Assembly: GCA_964561925.1 (NCBI GenBank)
Contig: CAZLRW010000006.1
Span: 1 to 64,000 of the forward strand
Direction: 5' to 3'
From: SZUA-430 sp964561925
GTDB lineage: Bacteria; Pseudomonadota; Alphaproteobacteria; Micropepsales; Micropepsaceae
DNA length: 64,000 bases
In this document: in pieces, positions 17,713-25,573 of the stretch
Layout: every line of letters starts with the position of its first letter
How positions within the stretch are numbered: position 1 is the first letter of the stretch
The notes under the pieces: generated by a model
Database searches by the model: none
Seen by the model: only the letters and a program-made list of their open reading frames with translations
What the model was told of the DNA's origin: nothing
Position numbers and translations under genes: made by a program

Positions 17713-17834
17713 GTCTTTCGTGCTCCCTTATTTCATCAGCCCCGTGCGGCTGCAACGCGAGGACATGTACGCGCTTCGTTCTCATTTCGCAATGTGTAGT
17801 TAAGATATTGTTCTAAAATACGTTTCAGCCTCAA

Positions 17835-17849
17835 GTTCGAAATACGTTC
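17835..17849 (-). promoter_or_regulatory. LexA (SOS) box upstream of recA
   Basis: GTTC-GAAATAC-GTTC, a perfect match to the alphaproteobacterial direct-repeat LexA site GTTC-N7-GTTC. A similar but imperfect copy (GTTC-TAAAATA-CGTT) starts at 17810, nearer recA. Together they may bind two LexA dimers. Confidence 0.85.
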
Positions 17850-17980
17850 CGAAAATAACACGTCAAAAATATCCCCTTGAAAAACGTAGAACAATTAATG
17901 CACACATGGTCCGAACCCGGATGCGCTGTGGACATCCGCGCGAATCCGCCAAGACACCGGAACCGACCTAAGAATCGCGC

Positions 17981-18157
17981 ATGAAGAAGAAGCTCAGCCC
18001 CCCCGAACGCCGCCCGCAGGAGATCATGGCCCGCTTCGACCGCCTGCTCGCCGCCATGGCGCCGAAGGCGGCCCCGGCGAAGGCCGCCGCGCCGCCGAAA
18101 GCCCGCGGCGCGAAACGCCGCCGCCCCGCTCAAACCGGCAAGGCGCGCACGAAATAG
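17981..18157 (+). CDS. Small basic hypothetical protein, 58 aa
   Basis: Open frame starting MKKKLSPPERRPQEIMARFD and ending RRRPAQTGKARTK. The N-terminal half could form an amphipathic helix (EIMARFDRLLAAMA); the C-terminal half is rich in A, P, K and R, like nucleic-acid-binding tails of histone H1 type. It diverges from recA and its 3' end overlaps the convergent MFS gene by 28 bp. The ribosome site is weak (TAAGA). No family recognised; it could be non-coding. Confidence 0.45.
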   Translation: MKKKLSPPERRPQEIMARFDRLLAAMAPKAAPAKAAAPPKARGAKRRRPAQTGKARTK

Positions 18158-19275
18158 CGCCGGAGCATCAGGCCGATGACGGCAAGCGCCGGCACTGCCA
18201 GCAGCACGCCCGTGCTGATCGCAAACCCGCCGGCCAAGAACGCAACGGTCACGAGCATCGCCCCGCAATACCCCACATCCCACGCCCCTTCCGCCGCCAT
18301 GTGAAAACGAAGCGAACACGGGGACACCTTGGACAGGTTGTACACCGCCGTCATCAGCGTCGGCACATAGAAGCACATCGCGAAGACGCCGAGCGCGTTC
18401 GCCGCGACCGCTGCTTCCGGCGAACCGAGGCGCGCCGCGCGCGCGACGGTGGCGGCGACCATGGCGCCGAACACGAACACCACGGCATAGGCGCCGTGCC
18501 CGCCGTCGAGCCGCTTGCCGAGCAGCAATCCGCCCGCCGCCCCAGCAACCGCCGCAAGCGCGACGGCGCCGCCATACGCCGAAAAGCTCTGGCCGAGCGC
18601 CATGAACAGCGCGACCTGCCAGACGACGATGAAGCCCGCGGTGAACCAGCCGTGCACGACAAAGATGGCAGCCCCGTCGCGCGCGCCGCGAAACGCGCCC
18701 GGCGCCTCACGCTTCACCGCGACGTCCGGCAGCCCCAGCAACGGCAGAATCGCAAGCGCTTGCACGATGCCGACGGCCGTGAACATCCAGTGCGGCCCGA
18801 GCGACTCCAGCGCCCACGCGCCGAGCAAGGGCGCCACGATCCCGATGCCTTGCACCAGCGCCTCGCGCGCGCCGATCTGATGCCCGCGATGCTCCGCATC
18901 GCCCAGCGACGCGAAATACGCGTGAAAGCAGGTCCAATAGAACGCCTCGCCGATCGCGGCGACCGCGTTGCGCGCGAACAGCGCCCAGTCGAGTCCGGAA
19001 ACCTCCGCCGACAAAGGGTACTGCAGCGCGAGCATGAACGTGCCGAAGATCACCATCGCCTTCAGCCCGAAACGCTTGGCGAGCGGCAGCACGAACGGCC
19101 TGGCCGCAAACCGCCCGAGGACGAACGCGACGGAGGTCAGCAGTACCTCGCTCGGCGTCAGCCCCACACGCAACAGAAAGACGAGAAGAAAAGTGCCGCC
19201 GCTCGCCGTCGCGAGCGCATAGATGCCGTAATGCAGATTGATGCGATTGACCGCACGATTGCCGAGAAACGCCAT
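18130..19275 (-). CDS. MFS transporter
   Basis: 381-residue major facilitator protein with about 11-12 membrane segments, beginning MAFLGNRAVNRINLHYGIYAL. An MFS-type loop is visible after segment 2 (LGRFAARPFVLPLAKRFG), and the mid-protein loop AVKREAPGAFRGARDG separates the two six-helix halves. Substrate cannot be told. It stands alone on the minus strand; another MFS gene lies across a 420-bp gap in the opposite direction, but the two are not close in sequence. Confidence 0.85.
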   Translation of the reverse strand: MAFLGNRAVNRINLHYGIYALATASGGTFLLVFLLRVGLTPSEVLLTSVAFVLGRFAARPFVLPLAKRFGLKAMVIFGTFMLALQYPLSAEVSGLDWALFARNAVAAIGEAFYWTCFHAYFASLGDAEHRGHQIGAREALVQGIGIVAPLLGAWALESLGPHWMFTAVGIVQALAILPLLGLPDVAVKREAPGAFRGARDGAAIFVVHGWFTAGFIVVWQVALFMALGQSFSAYGGAVALAAVAGAAGGLLLGKRLDGGHGAYAVVFVFGAMVAATVARAARLGSPEAAVAANALGVFAMCFYVPTLMTAVYNLSKVSPCSLRFHMAAEGAWDVGYCGAMLVTVAFLAGGFAISTGVLLAVPALAVIGLMLRRYFVRALPV

Positions 19276-19695
19276 GGGAGAGAGCCGTTCGAAAAGAAGA
19301 CGCGCGAAACCGCCCGCCGGCCCCGAAAGGCCCGGCCGAGCACCGCTGAAACCTCAGCTAACGATTCCCTCGCAACAAACCGGCGCACTCCAATGCTGAG
19401 GGTACTATGACCGCCAAGAAACATCCCGGCAATTGCCGGCACGCCTCACACGCAGAAAATTGAAACACGAAGCATACGAAGAACACGAAGGTGTTGGACT
19501 TGGCTCAGCCGCTTGGTGTCCTTCGTGTGCTTCGTGTTTCAATCCTTCCCTTTCGCGCCGCCGCTGCTTGCGTCGGACCGTCCGTGAACCTAGTCTCAGC
19601 CCGTTGGGGTCACGCGGTCTCCCATCGCCAGACGCACCTCGCGTCCAAGCACCGTTCCGAATGCGGCGCACGTGCGCCAGCGGGAGCGGCAGCCC
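19276..19695. other. Intergenic region between divergent MFS genes
   Basis: About 420 bp with no convincing gene. It must hold the promoters of both MFS genes, though I see no clear -35/-10 pair. Its centre is occupied by the inverted repeat at 19459-19543. Confidence 0.7.
19459..19543. repeat. Inverted repeat of CACGAAG units
   Basis: Left arm 19459-19491 begins ATTGAAACACGAAGCA; the right arm 19520-19543 is its reverse complement. The left arm differs by one base change and an extra nine bases (AACACGAAG), as if one CACGAAG-type unit had been duplicated. RNA from either strand could fold into a 24-bp hairpin. It resembles the dispersed palindromes found between genes in many bacteria. Confidence 0.75.
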
Positions 19696-20892
19696 ATGTT
19701 CACGACGGCAACGAAGATCTACCTCGCACGCGCATTGCGCGATTTCGGGGACGGGTTCGTCGCGCTGCTGCTGCCCGTCTACCTCGCCGCGCGCGGCTTT
19801 GATGCGTTCGAGATCGGCGCGGTCGCGACGCTCGCCCTCTTGGGCTCCGCACTGACGACGCTCGCGATCGGCCTCATCGGCGCGCGTTTCACTGAGCGCG
19901 CGATGCTGATTGCCGCCTCCACGCTGATGGCCGCAACCGGCATCGCGTTCGCCGCATCGAGCCCCACGGCATTCGTCTTCCTGATCGCCTTCGTCGGCAC
20001 GATCAACCCGAGCGCGGGCTCGGTCTCGATCTTCGTGCCGCTGGAGCACGCACTGATCGCCCACGCGACACCCGACAAACAACGCACGAAGACGTTCGCA
20101 CGCTACAGCCTGATCGGCGCGCTCGCCGCCGCCGCGGGCGCGTTCGCCGCCGCGACGCCGGAGGCGATCGCCCGCCTCGGCCTCGCGCCGGTCGAGGCGC
20201 TGCAGGCGATGTTCGCGCTCTACGCCACCTTGGGCGTCGCAGGCGGCGCGATCTACGCGAGGATCCCGCGCACCGCCCACGCCGCCGCGCGCGCCACCGC
20301 AACGCCGCTCGGCCGTTCGCGCGCGATCGTGGCGAAGCTCGCCGCCCTCTTCGCCGTCGACGCGTTCGCCGGCGGCTTCGTCGTGCAGTCGCTGATGGCG
20401 CTCTGGCTGTTCGACAAATTCGGCCTCTCGCTCACGACGGCAGCGACGTTCTTTCTGGTGACGGGATTGCTCGCCGCCGCTTCGCTGCCCGTCGCCGGCT
20501 GGCTCGGCGCCCGCATCGGGCTTATCAACACGATGGTGTGGACGCATATCCCCGCGAACCTCGCGTTGATCGCCGCGGCGTTCGCGCCGACGCTCGAAAC
20601 CGCGCTCGCCCTCCTCGCCTTCCGCGCGCTGCTCTCGCAGATGGACGTGCCCGCGCGTTCGTCCTACGTGATGGCGGTCGTGACGCCGGAGGAGCGCACC
20701 GCCGCCGCGAGCTTCACCGCCGTCCCGCGCAGCCTCGCCGCCGCGCTCAGCCCCGCGCTCGCCGGCGCCCTTTTCGCCGCCGGACACACAGGACTCCCGC
20801 TCGTTCTCTGTGGCGTGCTGAAAACAGCCTACGACCTCACCCTCCTCTACACCTTCCGCAACGTGAAGCCGCCGGAAGAAGTGCGCGCTTAG
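19696..20892 (+). CDS. MFS transporter
   Basis: 398 aa with about 12 hydrophobic segments, opening MFTTATKIYLARALRDFGDG. The loop LIGARFTERAMLI after segment 2 and PARSSYVMAVVTPEERTAAAS in the C-terminal half are typical of MFS efflux proteins. Start at ATG 19696, preceded by GGGAG; an in-frame ATG 24 bp upstream is less well placed. A TetR regulator converges on it with a 4-bp overlap. The substrate is unknown. Confidence 0.85.
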   Translation: MFTTATKIYLARALRDFGDGFVALLLPVYLAARGFDAFEIGAVATLALLGSALTTLAIGLIGARFTERAMLIAASTLMAATGIAFAASSPTAFVFLIAFVGTINPSAGSVSIFVPLEHALIAHATPDKQRTKTFARYSLIGALAAAAGAFAAATPEAIARLGLAPVEALQAMFALYATLGVAGGAIYARIPRTAHAAARATATPLGRSRAIVAKLAALFAVDAFAGGFVVQSLMALWLFDKFGLSLTTAATFFLVTGLLAAASLPVAGWLGARIGLINTMVWTHIPANLALIAAAFAPTLETALALLAFRALLSQMDVPARSSYVMAVVTPEERTAAASFTAVPRSLAAALSPALAGALFAAGHTGLPLVLCGVLKTAYDLTLLYTFRNVKPPEEVRA

Positions 20893-21530
20893 CGCGCAGC
20901 CAACTTCGCCGGCCGATACCCGCGCACCAGCCGCATCAGCGCATCCTCGAACGCGGGGCTGGTCAGCCCCGCATAGCCTTCCAGCACCGCCGCGCGAACG
21001 ACTCCCACCACCGCGCGCGTCGTCACGAACGCGTCGAGCCGCGAGAACCCGCGCTGCATCGGCAGCAGAAACGCCGTGCGGTCGATCTCGCGCCCGAGCG
21101 CACCCGCATCGACATGTGCGATGACAGCCTTCACGATCGCCCGCCGCGTCGCGGGCCGCCTTTCGAGCGTCCTGATCAGCCGGCGTATCGAAAGCCGAAG
21201 CATCTCGTCGTTCGCCCCGCCGCGCTGGGCGATGCGCGCGTTCTCCTCGGCATTGCGCGCCTGCTCGGCCTCGGCCATCGCGACCAGAATCGAGGCCTTG
21301 TCCGGAAAGTACTGATAGATCGTACCGACGCTCACGCCCGCACGCTCTGCAATCCGGTTCGTGTTCAGCGCCCGCTTCCCATCGCGCTCCAGAATCTGAG
21401 CCGTCGCCTCGAAAATGAGCGCACGCGTCGCAACCGCACGCGCCTGTTGCGGCTTGCGCCGCGCCACACGCGCCTTTTTTGTGATCGGCACGAGCCGCCT
21501 CCGAAACGCGAGTACCAAGAATCTGAGCAT
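20889..21530 (-). CDS. TetR family transcriptional regulator
   Basis: Up to 213 aa. The N-terminal TetR helix-turn-helix is clear: LIFEATAQILERDG, then ALNTNRIAERAGVSVGTIYQYFPDKASILVAM. The C-terminal ligand domain is variable, as is usual. The first ~20 residues (MLRFLVLAFRRRLVPITKK) are atypical, so the true start may lie further in. It diverges from a thioesterase gene with only 33 bp between them, so it likely controls that gene or itself. Confidence 0.88.
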   Translation of the reverse strand: MLRFLVLAFRRRLVPITKKARVARRKPQQARAVATRALIFEATAQILERDGKRALNTNRIAERAGVSVGTIYQYFPDKASILVAMAEAEQARNAEENARIAQRGGANDEMLRLSIRRLIRTLERRPATRRAIVKAVIAHVDAGALGREIDRTAFLLPMQRGFSRLDAFVTTRAVVGVVRAAVLEGYAGLTSPAFEDALMRLVRGYRPAKLAAR

Positions 21531-21563
21531 AGCTCATATTGATCCCGACAAAAGGAGCCGCCG

Positions 21564-22010
21564 ATGACCTGGGCCACCGACCGCCTCGCCGCACTGAACG
21601 CAGGCGCCACCGACCTGCCGCCCGTCGTCCGCACGCTGAAACTCGGCACGCTCGACGACTGGGGCGAAGGCTGGGCCAAGAAGCGCTGGACGCCCACACC
21701 CGAAATCCTGAACGGCGACGGCACGATGTTCGGCGGCTACCTCGCCGCCCTCGCCGATCAGATCGCAACCTTCGCCGCGATGACGGTCGTCCCGGACAAC
21801 AGCGCCTTTCGCACCACGAACCTCTCGCTCCAATTCCTGAAACTCACCCGTGGCGAACCGCTCGTCATCGAAGCCCGCGTCCTCGCCCAATCGAAGCAAA
21901 CGATCGCCGTCGAGGCCGAGTTCCGCACCGAAATTGGAACGCTCATCGCCAAGGCGACCGCCCAGCAAATCGTCACGCCGTTCCCGTCCCCCGCTCCAAA
22001 GGCCCCTTGA
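21564..22010 (+). CDS. PaaI-type hotdog thioesterase
   Basis: 148 aa single hotdog domain. The segment EILNGDGTMFGGYLAALADQIATFAAM is the conserved helix entry of PaaI/YdiI-like acyl-CoA thioesterases, with D in LAALADQ in the place of the usual catalytic acid, followed by FRTTNLSLQFLKLTRGEPL. It is preceded by an AAAGGAG site. Divergent TetR neighbour suggests regulation by an acyl or aromatic compound. Its 3' end overlaps a convergent gene by 38 bp. Confidence 0.85.
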   Translation: MTWATDRLAALNAGATDLPPVVRTLKLGTLDDWGEGWAKKRWTPTPEILNGDGTMFGGYLAALADQIATFAAMTVVPDNSAFRTTNLSLQFLKLTRGEPLVIEARVLAQSKQTIAVEAEFRTEIGTLIAKATAQQIVTPFPSPAPKAP

Positions 22011-22386
22011 CCGCCCGCGCGATCCGCCACGCGGTCTTGTAGGTGACGGCGATCTGACGCTGCACCTCGCGCGCGGTCATCCGTTTGTGGCCCGCGCAGT
22101 AGAGGAACATCACGTAGAACCAATCCTGCAGCGGCGTGCGCGACCTTTCGAACGGTGTCCCCGCTTTCGGGTGGATGTGAATGGCGCACCACTGACAGAC
22201 ATAAGCCTGCGCCCGCCGCAACCGGTGAAACCGCCCGACCCGCCCGCAACCCGGACACGTCCCCGGATTGCCGAACCGCACCTCGAGCAGATGATCGAGG
22301 CAGGAATCCTCCGTCGGAAACCGCTGCACGAACACGCGGTAGAGCACAGCTTCGGGATCGGTTGCGCCTGCCATCCAAGTCTCCAC
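21973..22386 (-). CDS. IS1595-type transposase N-terminal zinc-ribbon/HTH protein, no catalytic domain
   Basis: 137 aa. A zinc ribbon with CPGC (44-47) and CQWC pairs is followed by a helix-turn-helix AREVQRQIAVTYKTAWRIARAV, closely following the N-terminal part of IS1595/ISXO2-family transposases. The DDE catalytic domain is absent: the frame stops after GPLERGTGTA, inside the end of the neighbouring thioesterase gene. No terminal inverted repeats seen. Either a decayed insertion sequence or a domesticated DNA-binding protein; intact frame, normal GC and tight packing beside cckA favour the latter slightly. Confidence 0.75.
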   Translation of the reverse strand: METWMAGATDPEAVLYRVFVQRFPTEDSCLDHLLEVRFGNPGTCPGCGRVGRFHRLRRAQAYVCQWCAIHIHPKAGTPFERSRTPLQDWFYVMFLYCAGHKRMTAREVQRQIAVTYKTAWRIARAVKGPLERGTGTA

Positions 22387-22405
22387 GCCGGCGAAGGTGC
22401 AACCC

Positions 22406-24610
22406 CTACCCCTCGCCCAAAACCTCCTTCACCTTGCCCGTCAGCTGTTTCAGGTTGAACGGCTTCGGCAGGAAGTGGAAATCCTCCGGCTTGTCGGGCG
22501 AGTTGCGGAACACCTCTTCCGCATAGCCGGACATGAAGATGACGCGCAGCCCCGGCACGATCTCGCGCACGGCCTTGGCGAGCGCAGGCCCGTCCATGCC
22601 CGGCATCACGACGTCGGAGATCAGAAGGTCGATCGCCCCGTCGTGCTCGCGCAGAAGGTCGAGCGCCTCGTCCCCGCCCGACGCGTCGAGCACGTTGTAC
22701 CCGCGCATGGTAAGCGCGCGCACCGCGATGTCGCGCACCGCGTCTTCGTCTTCGACGAGCAGGATCGTGCCCACGCCGGTGAGGTCGCGCGCCGGCGGCG
22801 CCTTCTCGGGCTCGGCCGCAGGCACCACGGGCGCAGGCGCCGGCACATGCCGCGGCAGATAGATGCGGAAGACGGTCCCCTTGCCCACCTCGGATTCGGG
22901 GAAGATGTAGCCGCCGGTCTGCTTGACGATGCCGTACACCGAGGCAAGGCCCAATCCCGTTCCGTGCCCTTTCTCCTTCGTCGTGAAGAACGGCTCGAAG
23001 ATCTTGGCGAGGTTCTCCTTCGGAATCCCGATGCCCGTGTCCTCGACCTCGATCGTCACGTACTCGCCGGACGGCATGAGCACTTGGCCCACCGACCTCG
23101 TCTCCTCGACGCTGACGTTCGTCGTACGGATGGAAAGCTGCCCGCCGTGCGGCATCGCATCGCGTGCGTTGATGCAGAGGTTCATGAGCACATTGCCGAC
23201 CTGTGTCGGATCGGCGAACACGGGCCAGATGTCCCGCCCATGCTCGACCTTCAACTTCACCCGGTCGCCGATCAGGCGGCGCAGCGTCACCGACCAATCG
23301 GCGACAAGGTCCGTCAGATTCAGCTCCTGCGGCTCCAGCGTCTGCTGGCGCGAGAACGCAAGCAGCTGCCGCACGAGCGACGCCGCGCGCAAACCCGTGT
23401 TGCGAATGTCGTTCAAGTCGGCAAACGACGGATCGCCCGGCTGATGCCGCTGCAGCAGCAGCTCCGCGTACCCGTTGATGACGGTCAGCAGATTGTTGAA
23501 ATCGTGCGCGACGCCCCCGGCAAGCTGTCCGACCGCCTGCATCTTCTGCGATTGCGCCACCTGCGTCTCCAGCGCGGTCTGCCCGGTCGTCTCGATCAGA
23601 TAGATCGCAAACGCCGCCTGCCCCGTCTCGGCCGGATCGAACCGGCTCGCGAACAGCTGCGCCGTGCGCTCGTTGCCGGACTTGAAACGCACGTCGACCG
23701 GCGCGCGGCTGACCTCGCCCGCGCCGAGCGACGTCACGCGTGCCCGCGCCTCCTGCGCCGCCTGGTCGCGCAGGAAATCGTAGACGGTCTTCTCCTTCAG
23801 CTTGCGCAGATCGATCCCGACGAGCGCCGAGAACGCGGCGTTCGCATCGAGCACGCCGCCGTCGCCGTCGCAGATCGCAACGCCGACCGGCGCATCTTGA
23901 ATGAAGCGCGGGATGCGCGGATCGGCGCCCAGGCCCGGCAGCATGGGCTGCTCCAGCGGCCGCAGCTGCACGACGACCGACTGCTTCGCCGGATCGACCG
24001 AATGCAGCACCGGCCGCCGCGGCGAACTGTCGGTCAGCCGCCACACCGTGTGACCCAAGGGGCTCACCGGTGCGACCGCCACGTGCACCCATTTGCCGGC
24101 AACGTTCTTGAGCTTCAGCTCTTCCTCGCGCGGCTCCTTCAGGCTCGCTGCGCGCACGAGTTGATAGAGCCGCTGCGCCGTCTCCGGGTCGGCCGAAAAG
24201 CCCGCGACCGGCAACACGTCGCCGCCCGACGCGCTGCGCCCGAAAATCTTGCGCCACGCGGGATTGACGTAGGCGATCGACCCGTCCGGGGAGGTGATCG
24301 CGCAGGCGCGCTGATCCGTGTCGAGCGCCGCGCCGAACAACCGGGCCGGCGCCTCCGGCGACACCAACCGCCCGGCGGTCATCACGAACATCAGTGCCGC
24401 GCCGCAGAGCGTGATGGCGATCAGGAACGCAAGACCGCCGAGCCCCGCCGCATCCGGCCACAAAATGACCGACACGCCGCACAGGCAAGCGATCGCGAAC
24501 AGCGCCAGCGCCCACTGCCCCATGCTCAAGCGGAACCTTAGCGTCCGCCCCGGTTTGGCCGGGAGGGTGTCGGTGACGCTTTCCGCGGCGGACTCAATCG
24601 CAGGTTTCAT
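22406..24610 (-). CDS. cckA: Hybrid sensor histidine kinase CckA
   Basis: 734 aa. In Caulobacter, CckA feeds phosphate through ChpT to CtrA and CpdR, controlling the cell cycle and flagellar genes. Two membrane segments (about 33-50 and 58-79), PAS domains about 90-195 and 232-345, the HisKA H-box with H369 in GGVAHDFNNLL, an HATPase with N-box NARDAM, G boxes EDTGIGIP and GTGLGLASVYG, then a receiver with D666 in LLISDVVMPGMDG. I placed the start at ATG 24610, just before MKPAIESAAES; 35 more upstream codons are open. CtrA boxes elsewhere in this window agree with an active CckA-CtrA pathway. Confidence 0.93.
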   Translation of the reverse strand: MKPAIESAAESVTDTLPAKPGRTLRFRLSMGQWALALFAIACLCGVSVILWPDAAGLGGLAFLIAITLCGAALMFVMTAGRLVSPEAPARLFGAALDTDQRACAITSPDGSIAYVNPAWRKIFGRSASGGDVLPVAGFSADPETAQRLYQLVRAASLKEPREEELKLKNVAGKWVHVAVAPVSPLGHTVWRLTDSSPRRPVLHSVDPAKQSVVVQLRPLEQPMLPGLGADPRIPRFIQDAPVGVAICDGDGGVLDANAAFSALVGIDLRKLKEKTVYDFLRDQAAQEARARVTSLGAGEVSRAPVDVRFKSGNERTAQLFASRFDPAETGQAAFAIYLIETTGQTALETQVAQSQKMQAVGQLAGGVAHDFNNLLTVINGYAELLLQRHQPGDPSFADLNDIRNTGLRAASLVRQLLAFSRQQTLEPQELNLTDLVADWSVTLRRLIGDRVKLKVEHGRDIWPVFADPTQVGNVLMNLCINARDAMPHGGQLSIRTTNVSVEETRSVGQVLMPSGEYVTIEVEDTGIGIPKENLAKIFEPFFTTKEKGHGTGLGLASVYGIVKQTGGYIFPESEVGKGTVFRIYLPRHVPAPAPVVPAAEPEKAPPARDLTGVGTILLVEDEDAVRDIAVRALTMRGYNVLDASGGDEALDLLREHDGAIDLLISDVVMPGMDGPALAKAVREIVPGLRVIFMSGYAEEVFRNSPDKPEDFHFLPKPFNLKQLTGKVKEVLGEG

Positions 24611-25100
24611 GAACGACGACGCTTTGTGACGAGCCTTCGCGAGCGTGAGAATCGAGGAGAACTTGCATCTTGCCTGATTCGCGTGCGCACCAACGGCCTC
24701 CTCTGCCTCCCGCACCGCCTAGTGGCACATCGGGCACACTGGCTCGCCCGGAACGCGGCAAACGAGCGCCCACGCGAATCGAATCCGTTATATCCGTTTG
24801 GATGGCGGATTTCCGCGAAATCATCCGTTTGAAATCCGTTTGATATCCGTTTGGAATCCGTTTGCGGGAGCGCCGATCCCATCCAACCGCAAGGAAAAGA
24901 CGCGAAAACGCAAGGGCGCGAACTTGCGCCCGTTGAGCACAACAGTTCGCCCCGTTTGAAATTTCACGCCAGCTTTGCAAGCCGAACGACCTTATCCATG
25001 GGCTCGACCCCGACATCGCAACGAGATATAAGTAGAACAAATACCGGTGACGAGCAACTGCTCTGGCGCATGACCACCGACAATTTGTTCGGCCTGCGCC
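24611..25100. other. Intergenic region upstream of cckA
   Basis: About 490 bp without a convincing gene on either strand, lower in GC than its neighbours. It would hold the cckA promoter and contains the tandem 11-bp repeat array at 24783-24866. Confidence 0.7.
24783..24866. repeat. Phased 11-bp direct repeats (ATCCGTTTG)
   Basis: The nonamer ATCCGTTTG starts at 24792, 24823, 24834, 24845 and 24856. The last four are spaced exactly 11 bp, one helical turn, and a variant ATCCGTTAT starts at 24783. All are in the same orientation, some 170-250 bp upstream of the cckA start. A related CCGTTTGAA lies near 24953. Confidence 0.85.
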
Positions 25101-25490
25101 TCAAACCAAACGGAACACGAGCCAACCCGCGATGAGGAGCAACACCGCCCCGGCAACCTGGAACTCCCAGGCCCGTTCGAGCGAAACCCGGTTCATGCTT
25201 CGCAGGCCGATTTCCGGTGCGAGAAAGTTGACCGACGCTTTGACGATCTGCGCCCAGCCGATCAGGGTCAGCACGATCGCGCTGCCGTCCCAGACGTTGT
25301 GAAACGCGACGATGACCGAGCCGAAGATCAGGCTCAAGAAACCGTTCGCGAAAGCACCCGTCGTGCCGTGGGCACGCAGCAGCAGGAAGAAGGTCGCCCA
25401 CGCCCTCGGTTGCACGACGTGTGAGAGACCGATCACCGTGAAGTGAACGGCGGCATAGAGTTCGACGGCCTTGGCGAGGTCGCTTGTCAT
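25101..25490 (-). CDS. Small integral membrane protein, 129 aa
   Basis: Four hydrophobic segments, starting MTSDLAKAVELYAAVHFTVI and ending LLLIAGWLVFRLV. The opening ELYAAVHFTVIGLSHVVQPRAW resembles small uncharacterised membrane proteins of Proteobacteria, but I cannot assign a function. Start at ATG 25490. It lies on the same strand as the acyltransferase gene upstream, 83 bp away, and might be co-transcribed with it. Confidence 0.75.
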   Translation of the reverse strand: MTSDLAKAVELYAAVHFTVIGLSHVVQPRAWATFFLLLRAHGTTGAFANGFLSLIFGSVIVAFHNVWDGSAIVLTLIGWAQIVKASVNFLAPEIGLRSMNRVSLERAWEFQVAGAVLLLIAGWLVFRLV

Positions 25491-25573
25491 GGGTTTGATC
25501 CGACTTGGGAACCTGCGTTGCACTCCTCTCGACGCTAAGCGAGGCCGCGCCCGAAACCAACACCGGCCGCTGC

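Noticed and set aside
24594..25135. Short frames on both strands in the cckA upstream region
   Set aside because: Translations mostly reflect the ATCCGTTTG repeats, have no ribosome sites and no family patterns.
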